Source: Candidatus Gastranaerophilales bacterium
GTDB lineage: Bacteria > Cyanobacteriota > Vampirovibrionia > Gastranaerophilales > Gastranaerophilaceae
Reading direction: 5' to 3'
Length of the DNA: 64,000 nucleotides
Assembly (NCBI GenBank): GCA_944323165.1
Contig: CALURK010000002.1
Span: 145,474-209,473 of the forward strand
In this document: piece by piece, positions 46,241-56,221 of the stretch
Numbering within the stretch: the stretch's first letter is position 1
Layout: the number at the start of each line of letters is the position of its first letter
Notes under the pieces: model-generated
Databases searched by the model: none
What the model was told of the DNA's origin: nothing
The model's input: only the letters and a program-made list of their open reading frames with translations
Made by a program: the position numbers and the translations under genes

Positions 46241-47090
46241 TAAGCTGTATTATGTCGGAGGCGTTGTAAGAGATGAATTTCTCGGTGTACAAAGCTTTGA
46301 TACTGATTTTTGCTATGAAGGTAATGCAATAGACTATGCAAAAAGTTGCGGGCTTGAAATTCTGAGAGAAAATCCTGATTTCGGAACGGTAAGAGTTCGA
46401 GATAATGGGAACGAAATCGATATAGCTTCAACTAGGGTGGAATCTTATCCTAAAAAAGGACATTTACCTAAAATTGATAAAATTGGCTGCTCTCTTAGAG
46501 ATGATGTAAAAAGGCGTGATTTTACCATAAATTCTATTGCCAAAAGAACTTCTGATGGTAAAATTTTTGATTTTATGAATGGTTTGGATGATATAAAAGA
46601 AAAGAAACTTAGAGTCTTACATGATGAAAGTTTTATTGATGATCCTACTCGAATTGTTAGAGGTTTAAAGTTTTCTGTTAGGTTTGGATTTGAACTTGAT
46701 GAAAGAACAAAATTTTTGCAGGATAATTATTTAGCGAATATAAATTATGATATGAGTTTTCATAGGTTAAAAAAAGAATTAGTGGAAACTTTTAATCTAA
46801 ATAAGCAAGAAGCTTATGATAGGTTTATAGCGCAGGGTATATTTAAACTTTTGGGTGAAAATGTGGAAGATCCAAATATAAAATGCAATATTGAAGAATT
46901 GATTAATAGAAGTCCTGTAAATAATGTTTGGATTGTGTATCTTGGTTTATTCAATCTTGATAACCTTGAACTTACAAGGGCAGAAAAAAATATTTTAAGG
47001 TGGGTAGAAAGATTAAAATCCGGTGATAAAGTTAGTAATAACACTCCAAAAGAGAGCATTCTCTTAAATCATATTCAGGGTGAATTGTAA
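46230..47090 (+). CDS. CCA/poly(A) tRNA nucleotidyltransferase family protein
   Basis: This 286-residue class II nucleotidyltransferase adds CCA or A to tRNA 3' ends. The head domain carries GGVVRDEFLG, the catalytic DTD in SFDTDFCYEG, and the RRDFTINSIA block, then RIVRGLKFSVRFGF. It is shorter than many CCA enzymes (about 400), so the tail is reduced and it may have only one of the split CC- or A-adding activities. The start overlaps the DUF475 gene by 11 bases, with a weak AAGG upstream; an in-frame upstream start is less likely. Confidence 0.88.
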   Translation: MKDDKLYYVGGVVRDEFLGVQSFDTDFCYEGNAIDYAKSCGLEILRENPDFGTVRVRDNGNEIDIASTRVESYPKKGHLPKIDKIGCSLRDDVKRRDFTINSIAKRTSDGKIFDFMNGLDDIKEKKLRVLHDESFIDDPTRIVRGLKFSVRFGFELDERTKFLQDNYLANINYDMSFHRLKKELVETFNLNKQEAYDRFIAQGIFKLLGENVEDPNIKCNIEELINRSPVNNVWIVYLGLFNLDNLELTRAEKNILRWVERLKSGDKVSNNTPKESILLNHIQGEL

Positions 47091-47119
47091 TTTCGGAAAG
47101 TGGTGTATAAATTAACAGT

Positions 47120-47998
47120 ATGCTCAATAAAATTTTAAAATCAAAATTTCATTTACGTTTTGTATTAAATCCGATGATAAAATATTTGGCAAATAACTTG
47201 GGTAGTTATCAAGGAACAAGTAGCATAAAGAGGAATATTCCTGTAATTGTTTCTTTAACTTCTTTCCCCGAAAGATATGATGATTTAATAATTTCTCTAT
47301 ATTCAATTTTGAAACAATCATTAAAACCGGATAGAATAATTTTATGGCTGGGAAAAGATGAGAATATTCAGCAAATAAATGATTTGCCATATGAAATTAC
47401 TCAATTTATTAAAAATGGATTGGAAATAAGATTTGTTAAGGATATAAGATCTTACACCAAAATATTCTATGCATTGGAAGAGTTTTCAAATTCAATTATT
47501 GTTACGGCTGATGATGATGTATTTTATCCTAGAGATTGGCTTAGCAAATTATATTATTCTTATGCGGCTCATCCTGAGGACATACAGGTGCATCGTGCTC
47601 ACAGGGTAAGGGTTGTTAGAGGCGCGATTGCTCCATATGAGAGTTGGTATAAACATGTTGAAGAAGAATCTGCAAGGTTTGATAATTTTTTAACAGGTGT
47701 CGGTGGAGTCTTATATCCGCCTAATTGTTTTAATAAGGAAGCTTTAAGAGAAGACGTTTTCTTAAAATATTCTCCAAATGCCGATGATATCTGGCTTTGG
47801 ATAATGGCTCTTTTGAATAATAGAAAAATTCGCGTTGTTAAAAATCATATTAAAACGCTGTCTTGCACAAATCTTTATAGACAAATGTTTAAAAAGGGAA
47901 GAACTCTGTATGCTTATAATTATTCTGGAGGGAATGATGAACAAATGCAGAATTTAATGAAACTTTATGGACAAAATGTATTAAGTAAGTTAGTGTAA
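47120..47998 (+). CDS. Putative glycosyltransferase, GT-A-like
   Basis: This 292-residue protein has the order of a GT-A glycosyltransferase: a beta-strand start VIVSLTSFPERYDDL, then IIVTADDDVFYPRDWL, where DDD is the likely metal-binding site (near residues 133-135), and an acceptor region with GVGGVLYPP. Donor and acceptor are unknown. No Shine-Dalgarno is seen, and TAAATT (47108-47113) ends six bases before the ATG. It is the first gene of the glycosyltransferase cluster and is convergent with the next one, overlapping by nine bases at their 3' ends. Confidence 0.8.
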   Translation: MLNKILKSKFHLRFVLNPMIKYLANNLGSYQGTSSIKRNIPVIVSLTSFPERYDDLIISLYSILKQSLKPDRIILWLGKDENIQQINDLPYEITQFIKNGLEIRFVKDIRSYTKIFYALEEFSNSIIVTADDDVFYPRDWLSKLYYSYAAHPEDIQVHRAHRVRVVRGAIAPYESWYKHVEEESARFDNFLTGVGGVLYPPNCFNKEALREDVFLKYSPNADDIWLWIMALLNNRKIRVVKNHIKTLSCTNLYRQMFKKGRTLYAYNYSGGNDEQMQNLMKLYGQNVLSKLV

Positions 47999-48859
47999 AA
48001 TTTTTTCAAATATAAATTTGTCATTTAATAGGCTAATTTTTATGTGTTTTTTTGAAAATTTTAAATAAATAAAGCGGGTTCTTATATAATTCAAAATCAG
48101 AATAATTCTTGTAAGTAAGAATTTATCTTTTACGGTTTCCGAATAAATACAAATTCTAAATAAAAAGTTTATAAACCAGTTATTCTTGTTTTTATTGATA
48201 TAGCTGTCTTTGTGTAATCTCCATTTTGTGAGTTTTTTGTTTATATAGTATACTCTCTTATCCGAAAGTTGAGCCCATAGATAGTGGTCGAGGGAACTTT
48301 TGCATAATGGATTAAATTTTGCATTAAGAAGTAGCTCTTTTTTTACCATAACACAGGAAAATGTCGGTATTATATTGCTTTTTGTTATTATTTTAGGGAA
48401 ATCATCTATAAATTTTGAATGGTCAAGTTCTACGAGGTATTTGTTTATGTTCTTAAAGTATAGTTCCAGTTCTTTCTTTCTGTCTTTGTCCTGGAATAAC
48501 TCAACATCAGTGTAAATAACGTCTGCTCCTAACTCCGCTGCCTTTATTTTTTCTTCAATTGATTCTGGTAGAAACTCATCGTCTGATTCTAAAAAGGCAA
48601 TCCATTCTCCGTCAGCTAACTGTATGGCCTTGTTTAAGGACGCGCAAAGACCTATATTCTTGTCATTTATAATAAGTTTTACCCTACTATCATTCTTTAG
48701 GTATTCGTTTATAATACTTAAGGAGTTATCGGTTGAAGCGTCATCAATGATGATAAGTTCCCAATTCTTGTATGTTTGATTGAGAACACTTTCTATTGCT
48801 TTTTTTATATATAAAGCGTAGTTATAACTCGGCATTATTATACTTACTTTTACTTCCAT
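47990..48859 (-). CDS. Glycosyltransferase family 2
   Basis: This 289-residue GT2 enzyme has the nucleotide-binding start VSIIMPSYN, IIDDASTDNS (near 37-46) and FLESDDE as its DxD-like metal site (near 90). It probably adds one sugar to an envelope polysaccharide at the cytoplasmic membrane face. TACAAT (48867-48872) ends seven bases before the ATG and no Shine-Dalgarno is present. A gap of 31 bases separates it from the next upstream GT2 gene. Specificity is unknown. Confidence 0.88.
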   Translation of the reverse strand: MEVKVSIIMPSYNYALYIKKAIESVLNQTYKNWELIIIDDASTDNSLSIINEYLKNDSRVKLIINDKNIGLCASLNKAIQLADGEWIAFLESDDEFLPESIEEKIKAAELGADVIYTDVELFQDKDRKKELELYFKNINKYLVELDHSKFIDDFPKIITKSNIIPTFSCVMVKKELLLNAKFNPLCKSSLDHYLWAQLSDKRVYYINKKLTKWRLHKDSYINKNKNNWFINFLFRICIYSETVKDKFLLTRIILILNYIRTRFIYLKFSKKHIKISLLNDKFIFEKILH

Positions 48860-48890
48860 AAAAACTATTGTATACTACTTAATTTGCTTT

Positions 48891-49913
48891 TTAAAGTAGA
48901 AATTGTTTATTTTTTATTCTGAAGTACAAATTTGTAAAAATGGGAAAATTTTGCCTTATAAACCTTTTTATTTTATATGAAATAAAAAATTTAACCGAGT
49001 TAGTTTGGTTGATATTTATGCATACTTTCTTGAGGTATTGATCTGTCAATATTTTATAATCAATAATTTTAGCTACTTCTTCTAATTTATGAAAAGAAGT
49101 GCAATTTGAATAATACGCGTCTAAGCTGTTTATTAAAAGTAATGTCCATATTGAATCTTTTAATAAATATTGTATTTCTTGAGAAAATTCTTTGGAAATT
49201 TTATCGACAAATTTTGCGTCATTAATTAGATTGTCTATATAATATATACGCTTAGTCGTTAGAGAATTCTTTCTATGTGTTCTGTAGTTTAGCAGAAAGT
49301 CATTTATGTAAAATATTGTTTTAGCTTTAATAAGTACTTTAAAAGCAATTTCAATGTCTTCTTGTGATTTATTGTTATTAAAAAAAATATTAGAATCTTT
49401 TAAAAATTTAGTTTTAATTATTTTATTGCACATACTGGTAGACCAGCATTTTATGGCTTCTGGATATGATGTGATACTGAAAACTCTGTATAAGTAATTC
49501 TCAGAAATATAGTCTGAATTATTATTAAATTTTTTTGTTTGGTTATTAAAATCTCGAAATCTAAAACGTATTATATCTGGGAAATTTGTTTTACTTAAGT
49601 TATTAATAAGAATTTCATAAGCATTTTCTTCCATCCAATCGTCAGGATCTAAGAAATGAATGTATTCACCTTTTGCAAGATTTAATCCTTTGTTACGGCT
49701 TAAGCCCACTCCAATATTTGTATTGTTTTCTATAATTTTTATGCGGGAATCCTTTTTCTGGTATTGCGCCAAAATTTCTCTTGAATTATCTGTCGAACAA
49801 TCTTCAATACATATTATCTCTATATCTTTACAAGATTGGTTTAAAACAGATTCAAGACACTTAGGAAGGTATTCTGAAACGTTATATATTGGAATAATCA
49901 CGCTTATTAGCAT
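48891..49913 (-). CDS. Glycosyltransferase family 2
   Basis: This 340-residue GT2 enzyme shows VIIPIYNVSEYL at the N-terminus, CIEDCSTDNS (near 35-44) and FLDPDDWMEE (near 90-99), followed by a family-typical helical C-terminus with LNYRTHR. It is clearly paralogous to the adjacent upstream gene, from a local duplication that has diverged. Its start overlaps that gene's end by seven bases, with GAGGA as Shine-Dalgarno. Donor and acceptor are unknown. Confidence 0.9.
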   Translation of the reverse strand: MLISVIIPIYNVSEYLPKCLESVLNQSCKDIEIICIEDCSTDNSREILAQYQKKDSRIKIIENNTNIGVGLSRNKGLNLAKGEYIHFLDPDDWMEENAYEILINNLSKTNFPDIIRFRFRDFNNQTKKFNNNSDYISENYLYRVFSITSYPEAIKCWSTSMCNKIIKTKFLKDSNIFFNNNKSQEDIEIAFKVLIKAKTIFYINDFLLNYRTHRKNSLTTKRIYYIDNLINDAKFVDKISKEFSQEIQYLLKDSIWTLLLINSLDAYYSNCTSFHKLEEVAKIIDYKILTDQYLKKVCININQTNSVKFFISYKIKRFIRQNFPIFTNLYFRIKNKQFLL

Positions 49914-50953
49914 TTAGTAATCCTCTTTTTTATTTTAAAATACGCGTTGGTATAATTAGGAAAATGATCCTTTATAAACCTTTTTAATTTGTATTTTATA
50001 AAGAATTTATAAGCAGAACTTTTTTTAGAGTACTCGTAGAGTTGGTAGAGGTATTTAGAGTCATTCGCAAACCCCTCTTTTATAATTTCTGAATCAATAG
50101 CTTTTTCTAATGTTTCTTGTAATTTAGAATAATTTATCTTATTAGAATAATATGCATCAAAAATATATGGAATAAAAATTCTATAAAAATAGTTTAATAT
50201 CTCAATTTTAGTTAGTTGCTCTAATTCGCTCACAGTATAATTTAACCAATGCATATCTTTAATAAGGTATGTTATATTATCTAAGTGCTTTGACATTATA
50301 GAATCTTCTCTATTTAATCTATAATTTATGAGCACATCGTCTAAAAAATAAACTTCATTTGCTTTTAAAATGACTTTCAAGGCTTGTTGAGTATCTTCCA
50401 TACAACAATAATCATTAAAAAAAAGATTGTTATTTTGTATAAATTTAGTATTATGAAGTTTGCACCAAGGATTAGTTGCCCAATTTTGAACACAGCAAGG
50501 CTCTTTATAAATGTTGGTAATTTTATTAAGGCAAACTCTGTTTGGAAAAACTTCTTCTTCAGATGTTTTTCGGGGCAAATTATGTTGAATATATCGAAAC
50601 CTGATAACATCTATATTGGGATTTCTATTTATACATTCAGCAAGTTTCTTATATGCATTATCTTCAAGCCAATCATCGGAATCTAAAAAATGTATGTATT
50701 CACCCTTTGCCTCTTTTATTCCAATGTTTCGGGATAAGCCGGCTTTAAGATTTTGTTGATTATTTATAATTTTTATTCGAGGATCTTTAGCTGAAAATTT
50801 TTCTAAAATTTTAAGGGAACTATCAGTGGAGCAATCATTAATACATAATATTTCTATATTGTTAAAACTTTGTTCTATAACGGATGAAAGACATTGATCT
50901 AAATATTTTTCGACATTATAAACAGGTATAATAACACTAATTAAAGGTTTCAT
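49907..50953 (-). CDS. Glycosyltransferase family 2
   Basis: This 348-residue GT2 enzyme has VIIPVYNVEKYL, CINDCSTDSS and the metal site FLDSDDWLED. The C-terminal region includes LINYRLNRED and a basic tail like its downstream paralogue. A minus-strand TATAGT (50960-50965) ends six bases before the ATG, so it may be leaderless. Its start codon faces that of the divergent GT2 gene across 45 bases. It is coupled to the downstream paralogue. Confidence 0.9.
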   Translation of the reverse strand: MKPLISVIIPVYNVEKYLDQCLSSVIEQSFNNIEILCINDCSTDSSLKILEKFSAKDPRIKIINNQQNLKAGLSRNIGIKEAKGEYIHFLDSDDWLEDNAYKKLAECINRNPNIDVIRFRYIQHNLPRKTSEEEVFPNRVCLNKITNIYKEPCCVQNWATNPWCKLHNTKFIQNNNLFFNDYCCMEDTQQALKVILKANEVYFLDDVLINYRLNREDSIMSKHLDNITYLIKDMHWLNYTVSELEQLTKIEILNYFYRIFIPYIFDAYYSNKINYSKLQETLEKAIDSEIIKEGFANDSKYLYQLYEYSKKSSAYKFFIKYKLKRFIKDHFPNYTNAYFKIKKRITKC

Positions 50954-50959
50954 AGGTAT

Positions 50960-50992
50960 ACTATATCATAAAATGTATATTTAAGGTAAAAT
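50960..50992. promoter_or_regulatory. Divergent pair of -10 elements, both leaderless geometry
   Basis: On the minus strand TATAGT (50965-50960) ends six bases before the ATG at 50953. On the plus strand TAAAAT (50987-50992) ends six bases before the ATG at 50999. The two promoters must overlap within a 45-base gap. Confidence 0.5.
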
Positions 50993-50998
50993 TAGAGA

Positions 50999-51832
50999 AT
51001 GAAATTGAGTGTGATAACTTTAACCTTGAATAAGCTAGAGTATACAAAGAAATTTATAGAGAGCTTGTATAAGTATACAAACGATTTTGAGTTGATAATT
51101 GTTGATAATGCTTCAACTGATGGTACTGTAGAATACATAAAATCAAAACCGGAAATAAAATTAATACAAAATAGAGAAAATTTAGGTTTTTCAAAAGGAA
51201 ATAATCAAGGGATAGAAATTGCACAAGGTGAATATATAGGCTTTTTAAACAATGATATTCTGCTTTATCCAAATTGGTTTGAGGCTTGTGAAAATGTTTT
51301 TGAGAATGAAAAAGCTGGTTTTGTTTCCCCAAGGCACATTAATCCTCATTATGATAAAACTAATCCTAAAAAATATATAAAATACTTTAAGGAATTTAAT
51401 TACGATAAACCTTATGAAAAGAGCTTTGATGAGTGTGTTTTTTCATGTGTAGTGACAAGAAGAGATGTAATCAATGATGTAGGTGTTTTTGATGAGAAAT
51501 TTTATCCTGCATTTTTTGAAGATAACGATTTGAAATATCGTGCAATAGAGGCTGGATATGGAGTTTATGTTACAAATGAAGCAGCTTTTTATCATTTTGG
51601 TTCAGTAACTTCTATAAAGCATTCTCAAAACATGGAAAAAAATAGAGCATATTACTATTCAAAGCATCCTTTAGCCGAGTATTTATCAATATCAGGTGCA
51701 GAAAAATTTCAATTGCAGCGGATGGCGAAGCAATTTAAGGTATTTCCTCTTAATAAAATCTATGCGGTTCACTTGTTATGTATAAAAATTTTTAACAGAC
51801 TAAGAAAAATTATAGGAGCAAAAAAGGATTGA
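50999..51832 (+). CDS. Glycosyltransferase family 2, rhamnosyltransferase-like
   Basis: This 277-residue GT2 enzyme has LSVITLTLN, IVDNASTDGT and GFLNNDILLYPNW, where the DxD is replaced by NND. It then has PAFFEDNDLKYRAIEAGY, typical of rhamnosyl- and related transferases; rfbA in the window would supply dTDP-rhamnose precursors. No Shine-Dalgarno is seen and the -10-like hexamer is adjacent to the ATG. Its stop overlaps the next start by four bases. Confidence 0.88.
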   Translation: MKLSVITLTLNKLEYTKKFIESLYKYTNDFELIIVDNASTDGTVEYIKSKPEIKLIQNRENLGFSKGNNQGIEIAQGEYIGFLNNDILLYPNWFEACENVFENEKAGFVSPRHINPHYDKTNPKKYIKYFKEFNYDKPYEKSFDECVFSCVVTRRDVINDVGVFDEKFYPAFFEDNDLKYRAIEAGYGVYVTNEAAFYHFGSVTSIKHSQNMEKNRAYYYSKHPLAEYLSISGAEKFQLQRMAKQFKVFPLNKIYAVHLLCIKIFNRLRKIIGAKKD

Positions 51833-53052
51833 AAATTCTCTATGATTGTACTGAGTTGTCCTATTATTATGATACAAACGGACACAGAGCCGGAGTTTTT
51901 ATCGTTGCTCTAAATTTGCTTCACGAATTTGCAAGGAGAGGGTTTGATATAACCCTGTATTGTGATTTTAGAAGATACTATTTTATGAAAAATATTAAAG
52001 AATTTGGGAATTATAAAATTTTAGATTCTCATTCTTTGCTTAATAAGTTAATAGGTAAGATGCTTTATTTATGTAAAGATCTTCCATATACCCTAAAGAC
52101 CGGATTAACGATACTTGCAAGATTTTATGATAAGTATTTTTATAAAAAAAGCTTAAAAGGTATAGAAAAAATAGAAGAATTTGATATTTATTTTTCACCT
52201 TTCACTCCCCCTTCTGGAGATATTCAAAATTCTAAAATTCCGAAGTTTAGAATGTTACACGATATAATTCCTATACTGGAAAAGGGGATGCCCAAAAACA
52301 CAAAAGATTGGCACTATAAGGTCTATAATACAATATCTGACAAAGAATTTTATGTAACAAATTCTGAATGTACGAGAGAGGATGTTTTAAAATATTTTAC
52401 ATTTATAAAGCCTGAGAATATCAAAACAACTCTTTTGGGTGTAAATGAGAATTTTAGACCGATTAAAGGAAGTGTAGGTTATAATATTCCAGAGGGTAAA
52501 AAATACGTATTTTCTTTATGTACGTTAGGAAAGCGTAAGAATATTATTTTTGCGATAAAGAATTTTATAAAATTTATAGAGAAAAATAATATAGATGATT
52601 TGGTACTTGTTCTAGGCGGGAGTAATTGGAAAACCTTTGAAGCAGAATTAGAAAAAACTCTAAAAAGATATGACAAATCTAAAATTATCCTAACAGGATA
52701 TGTTAAAGACGAAGATTTACCTATACTTTATTCAAATTCTTTAATGTTTGTGTACCCGTCACTATATGAAGGTTTTGGGCTGCCTGTACTTGAAGCAATG
52801 AAGTGCGGATGTCCTGTTATAACCTCTAATTGTTCTTCGCTTCCCGAAGTTATAGGAAATGCCGGAATAAAAATTGATCCTACATGTGATGATGATTTAA
52901 TAAAAGCTTATGAAAAAATGTATTATGACAATTTCTTTAGGGAGTTGTGCACTGAGCGGGGACTAATTAGAGCTAAAGAATTTACTTGGGAAAGTTGTGC
53001 TAAAAATATTTGTGATTTCGTACAGGAAAAATTAAATCAACCTAATAAATGA
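51829..53052 (+). CDS. Glycosyltransferase family 4
   Basis: This 407-residue GT-B enzyme (GT4) retains donor stereochemistry. The C-terminal donor domain has [26 protein letters not shown] and the E-x7-E motif in [16 protein letters not shown], followed by [15 protein letters not shown]. The start is TTG, overlapping the preceding TGA (TTGA), with AGGAG about ten bases upstream. It forms an operon with the GT2 gene. The donor sugar is unknown. Confidence 0.9.
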   Translation: MKILYDCTELSYYYDTNGHRAGVFIVALNLLHEFARRGFDITLYCDFRRYYFMKNIKEFGNYKILDSHSLLNKLIGKMLYLCKDLPYTLKTGLTILARFYDKYFYKKSLKGIEKIEEFDIYFSPFTPPSGDIQNSKIPKFRMLHDIIPILEKGMPKNTKDWHYKVYNTISDKEFYVTNSECTREDVLKYFTFIKPENIKTTLLGVNENFRPIKGSVGYNIPEGKKYVFSLCTLGKRKNIIFAIKNFIKFIEKNNIDDLVLVLGGSNWKTFEAELEKTLKRYDKSKIILTGYVKDEDLPILYSNSLMFVYPSLYEGFGLPVLEAMKCGCPVITSNCSSLPEVIGNAGIKIDPTCDDDLIKAYEKMYYDNFFRELCTERGLIRAKEFTWESCAKNICDFVQEKLNQPNK

Positions 53053-53101
53053 TAATAAATAATTGAATATAATTTATAATAAATCTTGAAAGAGAGTTGT
53101 A

Positions 53102-53296
53102 ATGGTTATACGAATTTTATTTTTGTTATTATCGTTTATTATCTTGGTAAATTTGTGTATTATAACAATGTGTTATTTGACGGGAAAGAATCTTTATCAA
53201 TTATATGGTAAACAAATCCTAGTAACGTTTGGAGTTTTTGTATTACTTGTTGTAGCTCTTTATTTTGCATTGGCTATTTTAGCCTTAAAGTTTTAG
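53102..53296 (+). CDS. Small two-helix membrane protein
   Basis: This 64-residue protein has two predicted membrane helices (about 3-25 and 40-62) joined by a short polar loop GKNLYQLYGK. No family is recognised. GAAAGAGAG precedes the ATG. It lies 33 bases before the SPFH-domain gene and may be its partner, which is inference. Confidence 0.65.
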   Translation: MVIRILFLLLSFIILVNLCIITMCYLTGKNLYQLYGKQILVTFGVFVLLVVALYFALAILALKF

Positions 53297-53329
53297 AGTT
53301 TTGTATACTTGTAAAAAGAAAGGAAATTT

Positions 53330-54121
53330 ATGGACAAAAAATTATTTGGAATGCCCGTGTTGGTTTTATGCCTGCTGGTATGTTTTCTCATTCTGTGTAA
53401 TCCGTTCGTGATGGTAGGTCCTGGAGAAAGAGGTATAAAAATAACTCTTGGAGAAGTTCAACCTGAAAGTTATGGTGAAGGGCTGCATTTAATATTCCCA
53501 TTTATACAAAGGTTCAGAACCATGAATGTAAAGACTCAAAAAAATACATTAACCACCGCCGTATACACAAAGGATATTCAGCAGGCAAGAATAACTTATG
53601 TGATAAATTACAATGTTCAGCCTGATAAGGTAAATAAATTATTCCAAGAAGTAGGCACTGATTACGTATCAACTATATTAACTCCAGTAGTTGAGGGTAC
53701 TATAAAAGATATAATAGGAAAATGGAATGCTCAGGATTTAATAGCCAACAGAGAAAAAGCAACAGGAGATATTTTATTTAAACTACAAAGCCAACTTTCT
53801 GACAATTATATAAATGTAACAGATTTTCAGATGACAGAAGTAAATTATTCAGCAGTTTTTGAAAGAGCAATAGAAAGTAAAGTTACAGCTGAACAAGAAG
53901 CTCTAAAGGCTAAAAATAAAACAGTACAAGTTCAGGAAGAAGCAAAACAAAAGGTTATAGCAGCTGAAGCAGAAGCTAAATCTATGGCAATTAGAGCAAG
54001 AGCATTGAGTCAAAATAAATCTTTGGTTCAATATGAAGCTGTTCAAAAGTGGGATGGCAAAATGCCTCAATATATGCTTGGAAATTCTGTTCCGTTTATA
54101 AATGTTTCACCTTCTAAGTAA
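53330..54121 (+). CDS. Prohibitin/HflC-like SPFH membrane protein
   Basis: This 263-residue protein has one N-terminal membrane anchor (about 7-26). An SPFH domain beginning MVGPGERGIKITLGEV follows, then a charged coiled coil rich in Ala, Glu and Lys (about 185-225) as in prohibitins. SPFH proteins form large membrane rings that organise proteases or lipids. GAAAGGAA supports the ATG. No FtsH gene is nearby. Confidence 0.9.
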   Translation: MDKKLFGMPVLVLCLLVCFLILCNPFVMVGPGERGIKITLGEVQPESYGEGLHLIFPFIQRFRTMNVKTQKNTLTTAVYTKDIQQARITYVINYNVQPDKVNKLFQEVGTDYVSTILTPVVEGTIKDIIGKWNAQDLIANREKATGDILFKLQSQLSDNYINVTDFQMTEVNYSAVFERAIESKVTAEQEALKAKNKTVQVQEEAKQKVIAAEAEAKSMAIRARALSQNKSLVQYEAVQKWDGKMPQYMLGNSVPFINVSPSK

Positions 54122-54124
54122 GGA

Positions 54125-54616
54125 TTAAGAAATAGAATATTCCATTATATAATCATCCATAACAAAGCCGTTGCCGATATCTGTGACGGCTTTGTCTACT
54201 ATTGCCAGTCTATATTTTAGATAAGCACTAATGGTGTTTTTATTATTTTTGTTTACTGTAAGTTTTATAGAAGAATACCCAAGTTTTTTGGCTATTTCTA
54301 TAATTTTTTCAAAAGCAAGTTTTCCAAGTCCTTGATGCCTATATTCCTTCTTAATGTATAGTTTAGATAGGAATAAGTAATCTTTTTTTCTTGATATACC
54401 AAAATACCCGCACTTTACGTTATCTTTTATTAAAAAATAATATAAGTAATTTTCAGTAGCTAGTTGTTTGACAATAGCATTTTCTGATTGAAATTTATCA
54501 ACCATGTAATCAATTTGCTCTTCTGACAAAAGCGACGGCCAGTATTCATGCCATATTTCACTAGCCAAATCTGCAAGCTCTTTGACTTCTTCTTTTTTTA
54601 CTTCGACTATATTCAT
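54125..54616 (-). CDS. GNAT family N-acetyltransferase
   Basis: This 163-residue acetyl-CoA-dependent transferase contains LSKLYIKKEYRHQGLGKLAFE, the Q/RxxGxG/A pyrophosphate-binding loop of GNAT proteins (near 95-101), then KLTVNKNNKNTISAYLK. The substrate (amine, protein N-terminus or antibiotic) is unknown. No Shine-Dalgarno is seen; TAAAAT (54623-54628) ends six bases before the ATG. It is convergent with the SPFH gene. Confidence 0.9.
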   Translation of the reverse strand: MNIVEVKKEEVKELADLASEIWHEYWPSLLSEEQIDYMVDKFQSENAIVKQLATENYLYYFLIKDNVKCGYFGISRKKDYLFLSKLYIKKEYRHQGLGKLAFEKIIEIAKKLGYSSIKLTVNKNNKNTISAYLKYRLAIVDKAVTDIGNGFVMDDYIMEYSIS

Positions 54617-54681
54617 ACAATAATTTTAGCACAAATAGCAAAAATAATTTTTATTAGTTTTAAAAAGAAAAAGGAGGTTTT

Positions 54682-54948
54682 ATGTCTGAAGTATCGTTCA
54701 GATCAAGTTACAAAATTCCTGTTTCACAATGGGGAGTAAATAATACAAAAAAAATACAATTTAAATCAATTATTGGATCTTATGCCGGTAAAATTTGTGG
54801 AAAAGGAAAAGACGCTTTTGCAATTCTTTCGATTTCAGATAAGAAGGATAAAAGTTTTATAGATAAAATACGCAAATTAGGATATTATCAATTTGAAATG
54901 TTTGATAATAATAATTTCCCAGAGAATTTAAAAAAACTTTTGAAATAA
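54682..54948 (+). CDS. Small hypothetical protein with SFR/QFKS motifs
   Basis: This 88-residue basic protein has no signal peptide or membrane helix. It has SFR near residue 5 and QFKS near 29, similar to the recurring SFKG motif. AAAGGAGG precedes the ATG and a strong terminator follows, so it is a single-gene unit. No family is recognised. Confidence 0.65.
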   Translation: MSEVSFRSSYKIPVSQWGVNNTKKIQFKSIIGSYAGKICGKGKDAFAILSISDKKDKSFIDKIRKLGYYQFEMFDNNNFPENLKKLLK

Positions 54949-54980
54949 AAAAAGCTCTTGATATATTCAAGAGCTTTTTT
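54947..54980. terminator. Bidirectional terminator
   Basis: AAAAAAAGCTCTTGA and TCAAGAGCTTTTTT form a stem with A and T tracts on both sides, between convergent genes (the plus-strand 88-residue gene and oadB). Confidence 0.92.
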
Positions 54981-55002
54981 ATTTATGTATCTAATATCAA
55001 TA

Positions 55003-56214
55003 TTAGTGACAAAGTGCTAATAATACACCAGCTGCAACAGCAGAACCGATAACGCCGGAAACGTTAGGTCCCATAGCGTGCATTAACAAGAAGTTTTGAG
55101 GGTCAGCCTCTAAACCGACTTTGTTAGAGACACGTGCTGCCATAGGAACTGCAGAAACCCCAGCAGAACCAATAAGTGGATTGATTTTTGTTTTTGAGAA
55201 TAGGTTCATCAATTTAGCCATCAAAACACCACCAGCAGTTGCAAGTGAGAATGCCATAATACCTAAGAATAAGATAAATAATGTTTGTCCTGTTAAGAAC
55301 TGGTCTGCTGAAAGTTTAGAACCAACAGTTAGCCCTAGGAATATTGTAATAATATTAATTAAAGCATTTTGTAAAGTATCAGATAATCTTTCAACAACAC
55401 CGCATTCTCTGCATAAATTACCGAAGCAGAATGCACCTACAAGAGGACAAGCGCTTGGTAATAAAAGAACGCAAAGTAATAATACAGCAAGTGGGAAAAC
55501 AATCTTTTCTCTCTTAGATACGTCTCTCAATTGAAGCATTTTGATTTTTCTTTCAGCTTCAGTTGTTAATAGCTTCATTATAGGTGGTTGGATAACCGGT
55601 ACTAAAGCCATATATGAATAAGCTGCAACAGCAATTGCACCTAATAATTCAGGAGCTAATTTGTTAGTTACATAAATAGAAGTAGGACCGTCAGCACCGC
55701 CAATTATACCGATAGCACTTGCTTGTTGCAAAGTAAACGGATCCATACCCAGATGTGACATAATAGGAGCCAAGCCTAAAGCTAAAAGTAATGCTCCAAA
55801 TATACCAAACTGAGCAGCACCACCGAGAAGTGCCATTTTAGGGTTAGCAATTAACGGACCGAAGTCTGTCATAGCTCCAACACCCATGAATATGATTAAT
55901 GGGAAAATTCCCTTATGTATACCTGCTTCAAATATAATTCCTAAGAATCCTGCAGGTCCAGCAATAGCTTCTCCTGGTGGCATCGGAATATTTGATAACA
56001 AACCACCGAAAGCTATCGGAACAAGAAGTAATGGTTCAAACTGTTTCTTGATACCTAACCATAGTAAGAATAAACAAATTATAATCATTACCCATTGTCC
56101 GTGCATATGAAGAACTTGTTCAAATCCTTTTAAATTAGGATCTGCCGGTAATACGAAGTTCATAATACCTGTAGAGTTCCAGAGAGCTACTAATCCGTCT
56201 TGAATATTCATCAT
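55003..56214 (-). CDS. oadB: Sodium-pumping decarboxylase beta subunit
   Basis: The beta subunit carries out decarboxylation of carboxybiotin coupled to Na+ export through the membrane. The 403-residue protein has about ten helices and the strongly conserved [24 protein letters not shown] (near residues 168-191), with [18 protein letters not shown] and [19 protein letters not shown] toward the end. Seven bases separate it from oadA. Oxaloacetate, methylmalonyl-CoA and glutaconyl-CoA pumps share this subunit; the alpha subunit points to oxaloacetate. Confidence 0.96.
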   Translation of the reverse strand: MMNIQDGLVALWNSTGIMNFVLPADPNLKGFEQVLHMHGQWVMIIICLFLLWLGIKKQFEPLLLVPIAFGGLLSNIPMPPGEAIAGPAGFLGIIFEAGIHKGIFPLIIFMGVGAMTDFGPLIANPKMALLGGAAQFGIFGALLLALGLAPIMSHLGMDPFTLQQASAIGIIGGADGPTSIYVTNKLAPELLGAIAVAAYSYMALVPVIQPPIMKLLTTEAERKIKMLQLRDVSKREKIVFPLAVLLLCVLLLPSACPLVGAFCFGNLCRECGVVERLSDTLQNALINIITIFLGLTVGSKLSADQFLTGQTLFILFLGIMAFSLATAGGVLMAKLMNLFSKTKINPLIGSAGVSAVPMAARVSNKVGLEADPQNFLLMHAMGPNVSGVIGSAVAAGVLLALCH

Positions 56215-56221
56215 TCCCTCC

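Noticed and set aside
47120..53052. Glycosyltransferase cluster as a mobile island
   Set aside because: No integrase, insertion sequence, direct repeats or tRNA boundary was seen, and the base composition looks like that of the neighbours.
55121..55534. 137-codon frame antisense to oadB
   Set aside because: It lies inside a highly conserved gene and has no own start signal.
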